Shown in pieces: positions 46,690 through 55,005 of a DNA stretch of 64,000 nucleotides. The notes beneath the pieces were generated by a model. The model saw only the letters and a program-made list of their open reading frames with translations. It was not told the DNA's origin and did no database searches. The DNA lies in the NCBI RefSeq assembly GCF_000717335.1, contig NZ_JNYZ01000011.1:186001-250000 (forward strand), read 5' to 3'. Positions within the stretch are counted from its first letter, which is position 1. Each line of letters begins with the position of its first letter. The DNA is from Amycolatopsis jejuensis. GTDB lineage: Bacteria > Actinomycetota > Actinomycetes > Mycobacteriales > Pseudonocardiaceae. The position numbers and the translations under genes are program-made.

Positions 46690-46995
46690 CACACCCCCAC
46701 CGTCCACCCGGCTCATGCCAGACACCGGACCCACCCCACCGGCGACAGTCCAGCCCAGGACCGCACCGACCGGCCCAACGCCACACCTTCCGACCGGCTC
46801 ACCGCACGCACCGAACCCACTCCACCAGCAGCAGCCCCGCCCCGGACCGCACCGACGCGCTCCACCGGCCCAACCCGACGCCGTCCAACCGGCTCACCCC
46901 ACGCACCGGACCCATTCCACCGGCGAGAATCCCGCCCGGCCCGGCGATGTCCGTCACCCGGCTCATACCGCGCACCAAACCCGCTCAACCTGCGA
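46690..46995 (-). repeat. tandem array of degenerate copies of the zinc-finger gene 3' end
   Basis: On the minus strand the gene end GAGCGGGTTTGGTGCGCGG then TATGAGCCGGGTGAC is followed by at least three copies such as GAATGGGTCCGGTGCGTGGG then GTGAGCCGG, at 70-95 bp spacing. Each retains the stop TGA in the same register. Nothing else is encoded here. Confidence 0.75.
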
Positions 46996-47223
46996 CGACT
47001 GCGCCCGCGACAGCTCCGCCCGCAACGCTTCCGCCCGGCGGAGCCATTCCGCGGCGCATTCCGGGCAGGTCGGGTCGAACCAGTGCCCTCCGAGCTGGGG
47101 TACGTCGCTGCGGGCTACCGTGACCTCGGCGCCGCACAGCGCAGTGAACGTCTCCTCCGGCCTCGGCGCGAACGGCCCCTCCAGCGCGTGCCGCTTCCCT
47201 TCCGCCTGCTGCCACTTGAACAC
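46963..47223 (-). CDS. small zinc-finger-like protein
   Basis: An 86-aa protein with a likely zinc site: Cys30, His47, Cys53 and Cys56 (TALCGAEVTV ... GGHWFDPTCPECAAEW), then a Glu/Arg-rich helix. It starts MFKWQQAEGKRHALEGPF. Similar small proteins occur near XRE/DUF397 genes in Pseudonocardiaceae (recollection, not checked). Its function is unknown. Its final codons and stop are the parent of the array directly downstream. Confidence 0.7.
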   Translation of the reverse strand: MFKWQQAEGKRHALEGPFAPRPEETFTALCGAEVTVARSDVPQLGGHWFDPTCPECAAEWLRRAEALRAELSRAQSSQVERVWCAV

Positions 47224-47877
47224 CGGACTCCCTCCCCTTGGTGGTGCGTGGAGTCCCTATTTCGGGTGTCACCAAATGCTGACGCAAGTCACTGGTCCGG
47301 GTGATCATGAAAACCCGAGATTTCCCTGAACCACCAGGCATTCCCGGCAACCAACGCCGCCCGGCAATGGCCCTGGGGACCGCAGGGTGTCACCGAGCGG
47401 TGACACCACCGGGGCCGGACGCCGCCGCGGAGTGCGCGGGACCCGTGCCGCCAAGGCGATTGCGAGGCGCGGCAGCGGACACGGAACCCACGAAAAAGGG
47501 GCGCGGCGGGCGTCCGTCGGGGCATCACCTCACTTACCAGGGGGTGCGGTCGCCGTCATCACCACTGTCATCAAGCGCAGACGCAACCCCTGGCGTCCGA
47601 AATCACCCCGTCGTGCGACCCCCGCGCATCGGGCTCACCCATGGTTCGCCCCGGATAGCACCACCAGCACGACGGCTCCGGCGCGCAAGATAGTGCCGCC
47701 GCGCGATCCCAACCCGGGAGCGCGAAACCACCCATGCGTCCGACCCGCCGCACCTTGGCCCAGACGCGCCTGCCCGCCCACCGCACACCCGCCACCGCGA
47801 AGCGACTGCGAAGCGACTGCACCGCGCGGCATCACCGCAGCTCAGGAATGCGAACCACTGTCCCGCGCGGGCGAAGG
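47224..47877. other. gene-poor stretch with a perfect inverted repeat
   Basis: No convincing gene was found in these 654 bp; open frames are GC-driven. GGTGTCACCG (47387-47396) and CGGTGACACC (47399-47408) form a perfect 10-bp inverted repeat with a 2-bp spacer, and GGTGTCACC recurs at 47265-47273, both upstream of the small zinc-finger gene. These could be regulator sites. Confidence 0.5.
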
Positions 47878-48501
47878 TCACCCCACCGTGCGCGCAGCCA
47901 GCATCGGTACGCCGGGGCCGGTCAGATCCGCCACCGCTGCGCGGCGGCCGGCCAGTGACAGCAGCAGCGCCTCCGCCGGGCCGCGGACCTCCGTGCCCTT
48001 TCCGGCGGACCAGTCGAGGTCCGTGGCAATCGCGCGGAGCCCGCGCAGCCGTTGCGCCGCCCCGACCGGTGGTGCGACCAGCGCCAGCCGCAATACGCGC
48101 TTCAGCCGGACCTCCGGGATCGTCCTCGGCAGCCCGAGCGGGCGGCGGATGTCTTGTTGATGGATCAGTCCGTCGACGAACCCGATCATGCCGCCGAACG
48201 CAGCCAGCAGGCCGCGCGGCTGCGGATTCCGCCGCATCACGGCGACGAGTTCCTGCGGCGGGCGCACCCGGTACTCCGCCAGCCCGAGCGCGTTGGCCCG
48301 CGACAAGGACAGCCGCGCGCGGGCGAGCCGCCGGGTCAAGCCGCGCGCACCCAGCTCGTCGTAGCTCACCGCGTGGGCAACGACCTCGCGCACGGTCCAG
48401 CCGACGCACAGCGACGGCATCTCCCACTGCTCGGGCGTGAGCGTGTCGAGGAGGTCCGCGAAGTCGGCCCGCTCCTCGCGAGCGAGCGTCCGTACGTTCA
48501 T
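47878..48501 (-). CDS. maleylpyruvate isomerase (mycothiol-type) family protein
   Basis: A 207-aa DinB-like protein of the MDMPI N-terminal family. SLCVGWTVREVVAHAVSYDELG and GFVDGLIHQQDIRRPLGLPR give the metal-binding His positions (HxxxY and HQxD type). There is no full MDMPI C-domain, only a short tail TDLDWSAGKGTEVRGPAEALLLSLAGR. ATG 48501 begins MNVRTLAREERADF, which fits the family. It probably acts on a mycothiol adduct; the substrate is unknown. Confidence 0.78.
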   Translation of the reverse strand: MNVRTLAREERADFADLLDTLTPEQWEMPSLCVGWTVREVVAHAVSYDELGARGLTRRLARARLSLSRANALGLAEYRVRPPQELVAVMRRNPQPRGLLAAFGGMIGFVDGLIHQQDIRRPLGLPRTIPEVRLKRVLRLALVAPPVGAAQRLRGLRAIATDLDWSAGKGTEVRGPAEALLLSLAGRRAAVADLTGPGVPMLAARTVG

Positions 48502-48791
48502 ACCGGGCCTTTCCAGATGGTCAGCGGCAGCCACTCACAGTAGCAATATCGCGCCTTCACAGCTCAGGTGACCAAGACAGGGAACACCCGCTTGGGTTTC
48601 GCCAGAATTTTCACCCGATCGAGTCTGATTGTCTACGAAATCCTCTCTCCGGCACAAATTGACGTCCGATGAATATGCCACTCGAAACGCGCGCCGGACA
48701 AGCTCCGGCCAGCATTGCCGGTCCCGGGTTGGCGGGATCGAGGACCGCCGTGCAAAGATGGCATCGCCGCAGGCAGGAGGGGGTAGGAGCG

Positions 48792-48803
48792 TGGAATATT
48801 CCA
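48792..48803. promoter_or_regulatory. TGGAATATTCCA palindrome, copy 1
   Basis: A perfect 12-bp palindrome about 100 bp upstream of the 48903 gene. The same site with the same flank (ATTC then A/T, CC) lies before the DUF397 gene at 50121, with a variant at 50091. Confidence 0.55.
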
Positions 48804-48902
48804 TTCTCCTACCGGGTCCGCGGCAGCCGGAACCAGTTCCCCTCGGGGGCTCTTGGGGAACTGTGTTCCGGCACTTCTCGGTATGATGAGAAAGGATCCA
48901 CA

Positions 48903-49337
48903 ATGACCGGTCTTGGCGCGGAAAACGCAGCCCAGGCACGCCCCCGCACAGAAACGCCGAGCACCGGCGACAACGCAACGTATGTCGTCGCAATGAGTCA
49001 ACACCCCGGCCGGGTGACGGTCACCTTCCACGAACCGGGCATGCCCCCGCCGGAGCCACCCGCACCCGCCATCCGGTCGCGCGCCCGCCCCGCCTGGCCG
49101 CCGCGCAAGGCCACCCGGACCCCGGTCGAGCTGACGTCACAGGCTCTCGGCGACTGGAAGCGGACGTGGCAACTGATCGTGATCCTGCTCGTACTGATCG
49201 CCGGAACCGGCACGGTCGTCTTCGTCACCGCCGGAGCGTTGGCCGGAATCGGCACCGCAGGCGGGCTGACGGTGCTCCTGGCACACCTCGTGGGCGTGGC
49301 GATCCGCAGGCGGCAGAACGGAAAACGGCCAAGCTGA
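48903..49337 (+). CDS. small membrane protein of unknown function
   Basis: A 144-aa protein with a soluble, Pro-rich N-terminal 85 residues and two C-terminal helices (about 91-112 and 116-135: WQLIVILLVLIAGTGTVVFV, IGTAGGLTVLLAHLVGVAI), ending in a basic tail. I recognise no named family. AAGGA lies 7 nt before ATG 48903. It may share an operator with the DUF397 gene at 50160. Confidence 0.65.
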   Translation: MTGLGAENAAQARPRTETPSTGDNATYVVAMSQHPGRVTVTFHEPGMPPPEPPAPAIRSRARPAWPPRKATRTPVELTSQALGDWKRTWQLIVILLVLIAGTGTVVFVTAGALAGIGTAGGLTVLLAHLVGVAIRRRQNGKRPS

Positions 49338-49735
49338 CCGCCTCGCCGACGAACACAGACGAGCAAGCGCGGACGGGAGTCGCCGGGGTGAGCCGGAGCG
49401 CCGGGGGGCGGGAGCCGACCGACGGGAGCCTCCGGGACGCGGACACGACAGGTCGGGGCGCGGGCAGGAACCCCCGGGACGCGGACACGACAGGTCGGGG
49501 CACGAGTCGACGAGCACGAGCCGGAGCCGCCGGGCGGAAGTCGACTTGCGCGAGCGGGAATCGACCGGCGAGACCGACCAAGCACATGCGAGCCGACCGG
49601 CGAGAGCTACCAGGCGCGGGCGGAAGCGGCCGGGCAGGAACTGGCGGGGAGCGCGAGCCGACCAGCAGAAGCCGACAGCGCGGGCGGGCAGAATCAGGCC
49701 CGCCCGCGCCCCGTATCTCGGCTCGCTAGGCGCAG
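49338..49735. repeat. GC-rich degenerate repeat stretch
   Basis: No gene seen. CCGGGACGCGGACACGACAG plus GTCGGGGC occurs twice (49432-49459 and 49474-49501), a 42-bp period, amid many GAGCCGACC/GGGAGTCGACC variants. I could not tie the unit to the end of the upstream gene. The next stretch, 49736-50090, holds nothing recognised. Confidence 0.5.
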
Positions 49736-50090
49736 CCTGGAGAGACCGACACGACCCGCCGCCAAGGGAAAACACGTCCGGCAGGTCCAGCAGCACCGAC
49801 TGCTTCCTGGAATCAGCGAGCCGCTGACAACCGGTAAACCCACACACTTCTCCCGCTCCGCACGGTCAATGTAGAACAAAGCACCGACACCTCGCGAATT
49901 GCACCAGATGACCCGGACCTGCCTCTACCCCCGGACCACGAAAAAGACAATCCTTCATCGCTTCGACAGCGGAATCTGCATCCTCCAACGCAATTGCACA
50001 TGCGAAAGCACGCTCATTATGCATGGGAAGTGTCCGTTCGGGTGAAATCCCGCTGCCGCCACGGGAAAGATCCAAAATTCGCTTACCATA

Positions 50091-50132
50091 TGGAATATTC
50101 CGAGCACATTCCGTGCACGATGGAATATTCCA
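50091..50132. promoter_or_regulatory. two TGGAATATTCC palindromes before the DUF397 gene
   Basis: TGGAATATTCCG (50091-50102) and TGGAATATTCCA (50121-50132) are 30 bp apart, about three helical turns; the second ends 27 bp before the start codon. They are good candidates for binding sites of a local regulator, perhaps the XRE protein at 50847. Confidence 0.6.
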
Positions 50133-50159
50133 TTCACCGGCTGAACCGAGGGGGTTGCC

Positions 50160-50705
50160 ATGGACATCCACGACCCGCGTGACGCGAACCCGCACCGGAA
50201 ACCGCACCGAAACCAGCCATTCCCCCAGCGCTGGCAACCTCCGATGCAGGCCGGCCCACCATTCCCCGGTCGCCACTGGCAAACGTCGGCCAGCCATCCG
50301 GCCTGGCAAACCCCCACGAGCCAACAACCGCCCCACACCGCCTTCCCCAGCCACCACCTGCAAGCCTCAGCGCTAGGCCAGCAACCGCCCCACGCCGCTT
50401 TCGCCAGCCACCAACCGCAAACCTCAGCGCTGACCAGCCACAGCCAACACACACCCCAAGCCGCCCACCCGCAAGCACCACCACTGACCGGCCACAGCGG
50501 ACAACCTGCCTTCCCCCGTCACGGCTGGCAGCGGCCCTCGGCCTGTGGTCCCAACTCCGGGAACTGCGTCGAGGTCAACCTCGGTGCCGATGAACTCGTC
50601 GGGGTTCGCGACAGCAAAAATCCGCACTCGCCCGTGCTCGTTTTCGATCGGGCCGAGTGGGCTGCGTTCGTCGAAGCAGTACAGCAAGGGCAATTCAACG
50701 GTTGA
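50160..50705 (+). CDS. DUF397 protein with Pro/His/Gln-rich N-terminal repeats
   Basis: A 181-aa protein. Residues about 125-181 are a DUF397 domain (GPNSGNCVEVNLG, VGVRDSKNPHSPVLVFDRAEWAAFVEAV), which normally stands alone at 60-70 aa. DUF397 proteins partner XRE regulators in actinobacteria (WhiJ/BldB-type systems). Residues 1-120 are low-complexity, with two 19-aa copies of QQPPHTAFPSHHLQASALG type (57-bp DNA repeat from 50322). GAGGGGG just before ATG 50160 supports the long form. The XRE partner probably is the next gene. Confidence 0.82.
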   Translation: MDIHDPRDANPHRKPHRNQPFPQRWQPPMQAGPPFPGRHWQTSASHPAWQTPTSQQPPHTAFPSHHLQASALGQQPPHAAFASHQPQTSALTSHSQHTPQAAHPQAPPLTGHSGQPAFPRHGWQRPSACGPNSGNCVEVNLGADELVGVRDSKNPHSPVLVFDRAEWAAFVEAVQQGQFNG

Positions 50706-50846
50706 CCATTACGGGCATTCCCGGCCCCCGTTCGGCCATTCGGGGGAACACGACGGAAATGTGCCCACCCAGTGTATTGCCTGCCCGGTCCGCGCATTAT
50801 CCTCGGGGTTCTCCCATCCCCGGAAGAACCCCGGATCGCCCCCGAA

Positions 50847-51728
50847 ATGAATGCGGATCGCCTCCTGAAGCCGCCCGTCCGGCAGCCGCCGCCGTCGTTG
50901 CGGACCCAGCGCACCCGGCTGGGGGTGGGGATCCGCGAATGGCGGACGACCCGCGGGCTCACCCAGGCCGAGCTGGCCGGGTCCCTCGGCTGCAAGCAGC
51001 CCAAGATCCAGAAGATCGAGAGCGGCAAAGCCGGCACGCGGCCCGACGACCTGGAGAAGATCGTGGAGATCCTGCGGATTCCCGCGTTCGACGCGAACCG
51101 GTTGCGGGAGTTCAACCAGGCCAACGCTCCCGCCGCGCGGCGGGCCGAGCGGCGGATGATCACGCCGCAGTGGTTTCGCGAGATCACCGAGAAAGAGCAG
51201 GACGCGGCGGAAATCCTGAGCTGGACCGGCAACCGCATCCCGGGCCTGCTGCAGTCGGAGTACTACATGTTCGCGCAGTTCCAGGCCAGCCACCAGGAGC
51301 GGGTCACCGATCGCGTCGCCGAGCGCATGGCGCGGCAGCGGATGTTCGACGCCGACCCGGGTCCGCGCGTCGTCTTCATGCTCGAGTACAGCTGCATCGA
51401 AAAACTCGTGCACGGCAAGCCGCCCGCCGTCGCCACCGACCAGCTCGAGCACATGATCCGCCTCGTCGAAACGCATCCCACGGCCGACATCCGCATCCTC
51501 CCGCGGCACGCCGACGCGTACTCCGACGAGGACTTCACCATCCTCCGTTTCGCCCCCGCGGACCTCGACGATTTCGCTTATCAGGAAAGCAAGATCGGGC
51601 TCATCGTCGTCCCGCAGGACCAGGACGGGTTCGCCTCCTACGAGGAATCGTGGGACGCCCAGATCGCCGCCACGCTGTCCCGCGAGCAGTCCCTGCTCCA
51701 CCTGAAAGCCTCGCTGCCGTCCCGCTGA
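50847..51728 (+). CDS. XRE-family regulator with DUF5753 domain
   Basis: About 293 aa. The XRE HTH (28-80) includes REWRTTRGLTQAELAGSLGCKQPKIQKIESGK. The DUF5753 domain (about 105-285) is marked by WTGNRIPGLLQSEYYMFAQF, FMLEYSCIEKLVHG and VETHPTADIRILPRHA. Such regulators act with DUF397 proteins in developmental or toxin-antitoxin-like switches. ATG 50847 gives MNADRLLKPP; the ribosome site is weak. The DUF397 gene is upstream and a PF04672 methyltransferase gene follows. Confidence 0.85.
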   Translation: MNADRLLKPPVRQPPPSLRTQRTRLGVGIREWRTTRGLTQAELAGSLGCKQPKIQKIESGKAGTRPDDLEKIVEILRIPAFDANRLREFNQANAPAARRAERRMITPQWFREITEKEQDAAEILSWTGNRIPGLLQSEYYMFAQFQASHQERVTDRVAERMARQRMFDADPGPRVVFMLEYSCIEKLVHGKPPAVATDQLEHMIRLVETHPTADIRILPRHADAYSDEDFTILRFAPADLDDFAYQESKIGLIVVPQDQDGFASYEESWDAQIAATLSREQSLLHLKASLPSR

Positions 51729-51765
51729 GCGCCCGGACATCCCGAACCGAAAGGAGGCCGCTGCG

Positions 51766-52635
51766 GTGGCCGACGAACCCTTCCCGCCGCCCGGGGTCGA
51801 CCTCGACCACCCCAGCGTGGCCCGGGTCTACGACTATTACCTCGGCGGCACCACGAACTGGACCATCGACCGGCAGTTCGCCGACGAGGTCATCCGCGAG
51901 TTCCCGCTCATCCGCCCGATCGCCAAGGCCAACCGGCTCTTCCTGCACCGCGTCGTGCGGCACCTGGTCAAACAGGGCGTCCGGCAGTTCGTCGACATCG
52001 GCTCCGGCGTCCCGACCATGGGGCACGCGCACCAGGTCGCCGACGAGGTCGCGCCCGGGGAGAGCCGCGTGTGCTACGTCGACTACGAACCGGTCGCCGT
52101 CGCCCATTCCGAAACCCTGCTGCGCGAGTCCGGCGACCCCGCGCGGCACGCGGTCATCCACGCCGACCTGCGCGATCCCGCCGGGCTGTGGGACAAGATC
52201 GCGGCGACCAAGGTGATCGACGTCGACGAGCCGCTCGCGTTGCTGCTCATCGCGGTGCTGCACGTCCAGCAGCCGCCCGCCGAAGACAGCGGCAGCACCG
52301 ACGACCTCGGCCCCTCCGTCGTCGCGCAGTACCGGGAGCTGCTGCCGCCCGGGTCTTTCCTCGCCATCTCGCACATCACCGACCAGGGCGTACCGTCCGA
52401 TGTGGACGCCGGGCTCATCGAGCTGAAACAGATGTACGACCGGTCCAGCAGCCCGGTGATCTGGCGGTCGCGCGAGGAGATCGCGGCGTTGTTCGGGCCG
52501 TTCGAGATGGTCGAGCCGGGGCTCACCTGGACGCCGTCGTGGCATCCGGAGGAGTCCGGGGCCGGTGCGCCGCACGTGGAATTCCCGTCGCCCGCGCATT
52601 CGGTGATCCTCGCGGGGGTCGCGCGGAAGCCGTAA
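51766..52635 (+). CDS. SAM-dependent methyltransferase (PF04672 type)
   Basis: A 289-aa protein of the actinobacterial S-adenosylmethionine-dependent PF04672 family, characterised by HPSVARVYDYYLGGTTNWTIDRQFADEV near the N-terminus and FVDIGSGVPTMGHAHQVAD as SAM motif I (about 75-93). These genes very often accompany XRE/DUF5753 regulators, as here (37-bp gap). The methylated target is unknown. GGAGG lies about 12 nt before the GTG start. Confidence 0.88.
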   Translation: MADEPFPPPGVDLDHPSVARVYDYYLGGTTNWTIDRQFADEVIREFPLIRPIAKANRLFLHRVVRHLVKQGVRQFVDIGSGVPTMGHAHQVADEVAPGESRVCYVDYEPVAVAHSETLLRESGDPARHAVIHADLRDPAGLWDKIAATKVIDVDEPLALLLIAVLHVQQPPAEDSGSTDDLGPSVVAQYRELLPPGSFLAISHITDQGVPSDVDAGLIELKQMYDRSSSPVIWRSREEIAALFGPFEMVEPGLTWTPSWHPEESGAGAPHVEFPSPAHSVILAGVARKP

Positions 52636-52666
52636 AATCGCTCGCCACGCATGCGACCATCGAAAC

Positions 52667-53209
52667 ATGCGTACCGTGGCAGACCGCATCCGCGAAGCCA
52701 CCGTCGTGCTCGGAGACCGGACGGATTACGCCCGCTACCCCGACCCGGCGGGCTGGTGGCGTGCGCCCGGACTGCTGCGGGACCTGGGTCCGGCGCTGGC
52801 CGGATTGTTCGACGGTGACGAGCCGAATGTCGTGCTGGGCCCCGAATCCCGCGGGTCGCTGCTGGGTCCGCTGGTGGCGGTGGCGCTCGGCGCGGGATTC
52901 GTCGAGGTCCGCAAGAACCGGCATCCGGCATGCGATTCGGACCGCTGGCTACAGCGCACGTCACCCCCGGATTACCAGGACCGCAATCTCACGCTCGGGT
53001 TCCGCCGCCGCCTGCTGTCGGCCGGTGATCGCGTGCTGCTGGTGGACGACTGGATCGAAACCGGCGGACAGGCTTTCGCCGCGCAGGCCCTTGCCGCGGA
53101 CGCCGGTGCGACCTGGGTGGGCGTCGCCGTGATCGTGGATGGCTTGCGCCGCAACGAACCCCGGCGACAGCTGCGAGTGCGGTCACTGCTGCACGTGCGA
53201 GATCTCTAA
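52667..53209 (+). CDS. phosphoribosyltransferase-family protein
   Basis: A 180-aa type I PRTase fold. The PRPP-binding loop is VLLVDDWIETGGQA (about 124-137), with the acidic pair and the following Gly/Thr-type residues; NVVLGPESRGSLLGPLVAVALGAGFVEVRKNR is typical of adenine PRTase-like members. It probably salvages a purine-like base. The 3' end overlaps the stop of the convergent XRE gene by 4 bp. Confidence 0.85.
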   Translation: MRTVADRIREATVVLGDRTDYARYPDPAGWWRAPGLLRDLGPALAGLFDGDEPNVVLGPESRGSLLGPLVAVALGAGFVEVRKNRHPACDSDRWLQRTSPPDYQDRNLTLGFRRRLLSAGDRVLLVDDWIETGGQAFAAQALAADAGATWVGVAVIVDGLRRNEPRRQLRVRSLLHVRDL

Positions 53210-54045
53210 CGTGCGAACTGTTCATTACCCAGCACAGCAAGCAGCTGGATCTTCTCGAACGCCTCGCTGCGCGGCGGCGCCGTGAGCACCAGCAGCGCCT
53301 GCGACTGGTCCTCGGTGAACAGCACCTGGCAGTCGACCTCGATCTCGCCCAGCTGCGGGTGTACCAGCACCTTGTGGTCCTCGAACCGTTTCACCACTTC
53401 GTGTTCTTCCCACAGCCGCGCGAATTCCGGACTCTCGCGGCGCAACGCGCGGACCAGCTCGCCCGCGCGCGACTGCGGTCCCATCGCACCATACGCTGCC
53501 CGCAGGTTGGCGACCTGCGCGCGGCTCTGCCGGTCCCGATCGCCCGGCGGATAAACGCGCCGCTCGGCGAGATCGGTGAACCACCGGTAGACCTCGCTGC
53601 GCGCCAGCCCCGTGAAGTGCGACCGATCGCCGTACAGCGCTTCGGCCAGCTGGTTCTGCACCAGCACCTCGCCGAGGTTCGACAGGATGAGCGCCGGAGT
53701 GTCGGACAGCCGGTCGAGCACCCGCATCAGCCCCGGCGCGACGTGCGTTGCGGCAACCACCGGCGACGGCGCGTTGCGACCGGCAGTGTGGAACAGGTAG
53801 TCGCGCTCGTCGTTACTCAGCCGCAATGCCCGGGCCAGCGCCGCCAGCATCTGCTCGCTCGGCTGCGGTCCACGTTGCTGCTCCAGCCGGGTGTAGTAGT
53901 CGGTGGACATCGCGGCGAGCGTCGCGACCTCCTCGCGACGCAACCCGGTCGCCCGACGCCGCGCGCCCACCGGTAACCCGACGTCCTCGGGACGCAGCGC
54001 CTCCCGTCGGCGGCGCAGGAACGCGGCCAGCTCAGCTCGATCCAT
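53206..54045 (-). CDS. XRE-family regulator with MmyB-like ligand domain
   Basis: A 279-aa regulator. The N-terminal HTH (about 8-70) has RRRREALRPEDVGLPVGARRRATGLRREEVATLAAMSTDYYTRLEQ. The MmyB-like ligand domain follows, with LSNLGEVLVQNQLAEALYGD, VYRWFTDLAERRVYPP and the end LTAPPRSEAFEKIQLLAVLGNEQFAR. It normally senses a fatty-acid-like ligand and controls an adjacent redox gene. ATG 54045 gives MDRAELAAFLRRRR. The divergent SDR gene is the likely target. A decayed paralogue of this pair lies at 2653-4210. Confidence 0.9.
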   Translation of the reverse strand: MDRAELAAFLRRRREALRPEDVGLPVGARRRATGLRREEVATLAAMSTDYYTRLEQQRGPQPSEQMLAALARALRLSNDERDYLFHTAGRNAPSPVVAATHVAPGLMRVLDRLSDTPALILSNLGEVLVQNQLAEALYGDRSHFTGLARSEVYRWFTDLAERRVYPPGDRDRQSRAQVANLRAAYGAMGPQSRAGELVRALRRESPEFARLWEEHEVVKRFEDHKVLVHPQLGEIEVDCQVLFTEDQSQALLVLTAPPRSEAFEKIQLLAVLGNEQFAR

Positions 54046-54080
54046 GCGTCCAGTATCGGGCCGGGCCCGCGCGCGAGCCA

Positions 54081-54095
54081 GGGATCGCCGATCCC
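54081..54095. promoter_or_regulatory. candidate XRE operator
   Basis: GGGATC-GCC-GATCCC is a perfect 6-bp inverted repeat with a 3-bp spacer, in the 100-bp region between the divergent XRE and SDR genes. Confidence 0.4.
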
Positions 54096-54145
54096 CCGAT
54101 GTGCGATCTCTGCCGCCGCCGCGCGGACGGGCCAAGACTGAGGAC

Positions 54146-54907
54146 ATGGACATCAGCGGAAACACCATCTTCATCCCCGGCTCCACCAGCGGCATCGGCC
54201 TCGCCCTCGCGCGGGAACTGCAGGCGAAGGGCAACACGGTCATCGTCGGCGGACGCCGGACGGACCTGCTCACTCGGATCTCCGCCGAGCACGGCCTGGA
54301 CACCGTGCAGATCGACACCACGGACCCGGCAAGCATCGAAGCCGCGGCCAAGGAGGTCCTGGCGACGCACCCGGACCTCAATGTGCTGGTGACGATGGCA
54401 GGCATCATGCGCGTCGAGGACTGGCACCGGCCGGAGTCCTTTGTGGACACCGCGGAAGCGACCGTGACCACGAACGTCCTCGGCCCGATCCGGCTGATCG
54501 GCGCGTTCGTGGAACACCTGCAGACCCGGCCGGACGCCACGATCGTCACGGTGTCGTCCGGGCTCGCCTTCGCCCCGCTCAAGGCGACCCCGAGCTACAA
54601 CGCGTCCAAGGCGGCAATCCACCTGCTGAGCGAATCGCTGCGGCTGCAGCTGGCGGACACCACGGTGAAGGTCGTGGAGCTGGAACCGCCGTCGGTCCGG
54701 ACAGCGCTCATGCCCGGCCAGGAGGAAAGCCCGTTCGCGATGCCGCTGGAGGCGTTTATCACGGAGGTCATGACGCTGCTGGAAACCCGGCCGGACGCCA
54801 CGGAAATCCAGGTGGAGAACGTGAAGTTCCTGCGTTATGGCGAGGCTCGGGGGGATTATGACCAGGTGGTGGTTGCGCTCAACGCGGCCGATCCGCACGG
54901 TAAGTGA
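54146..54907 (+). CDS. SDR-family oxidoreductase (DltE/YdfG-like)
   Basis: A 253-aa SDR with GSTSGIGLALAREL (11-24) for NAD(P) binding, LVTMAGIM in place of the usual NNAG, TVSSGLAF and the catalytic YNASK (about 151-155). DltE-like members have this variant pattern. ATG 54146 has GAGGA 4-8 nt upstream. It is divergent from its likely XRE regulator. A palindromic repeat follows after 35 bp. Confidence 0.88.
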   Translation: MDISGNTIFIPGSTSGIGLALARELQAKGNTVIVGGRRTDLLTRISAEHGLDTVQIDTTDPASIEAAAKEVLATHPDLNVLVTMAGIMRVEDWHRPESFVDTAEATVTTNVLGPIRLIGAFVEHLQTRPDATIVTVSSGLAFAPLKATPSYNASKAAIHLLSESLRLQLADTTVKVVELEPPSVRTALMPGQEESPFAMPLEAFITEVMTLLETRPDATEIQVENVKFLRYGEARGDYDQVVVALNAADPHGK

Positions 54908-54942
54908 CCTCAGGCCGGGGGTGGCCGGCTGCCGGAAGGTAA

Positions 54943-54997
54943 GTCCGTGAAGGGAACCTTCAGGGAATCAGATTCCGTGATGGTTCCCTTCACGGAC
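54943..54997. repeat. 55-bp palindromic repeat, copy 3
   Basis: It lies between the convergent SDR and amidohydrolase genes. The right arm is the most complete of the four (GATTCCGTGATGG form), and the left arm has CCTTCAGGG in place of CCATCACGG. The position fits a bidirectional terminator. Confidence 0.85.
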
Positions 54998-55005
54998 TTG
55001 AGCTC

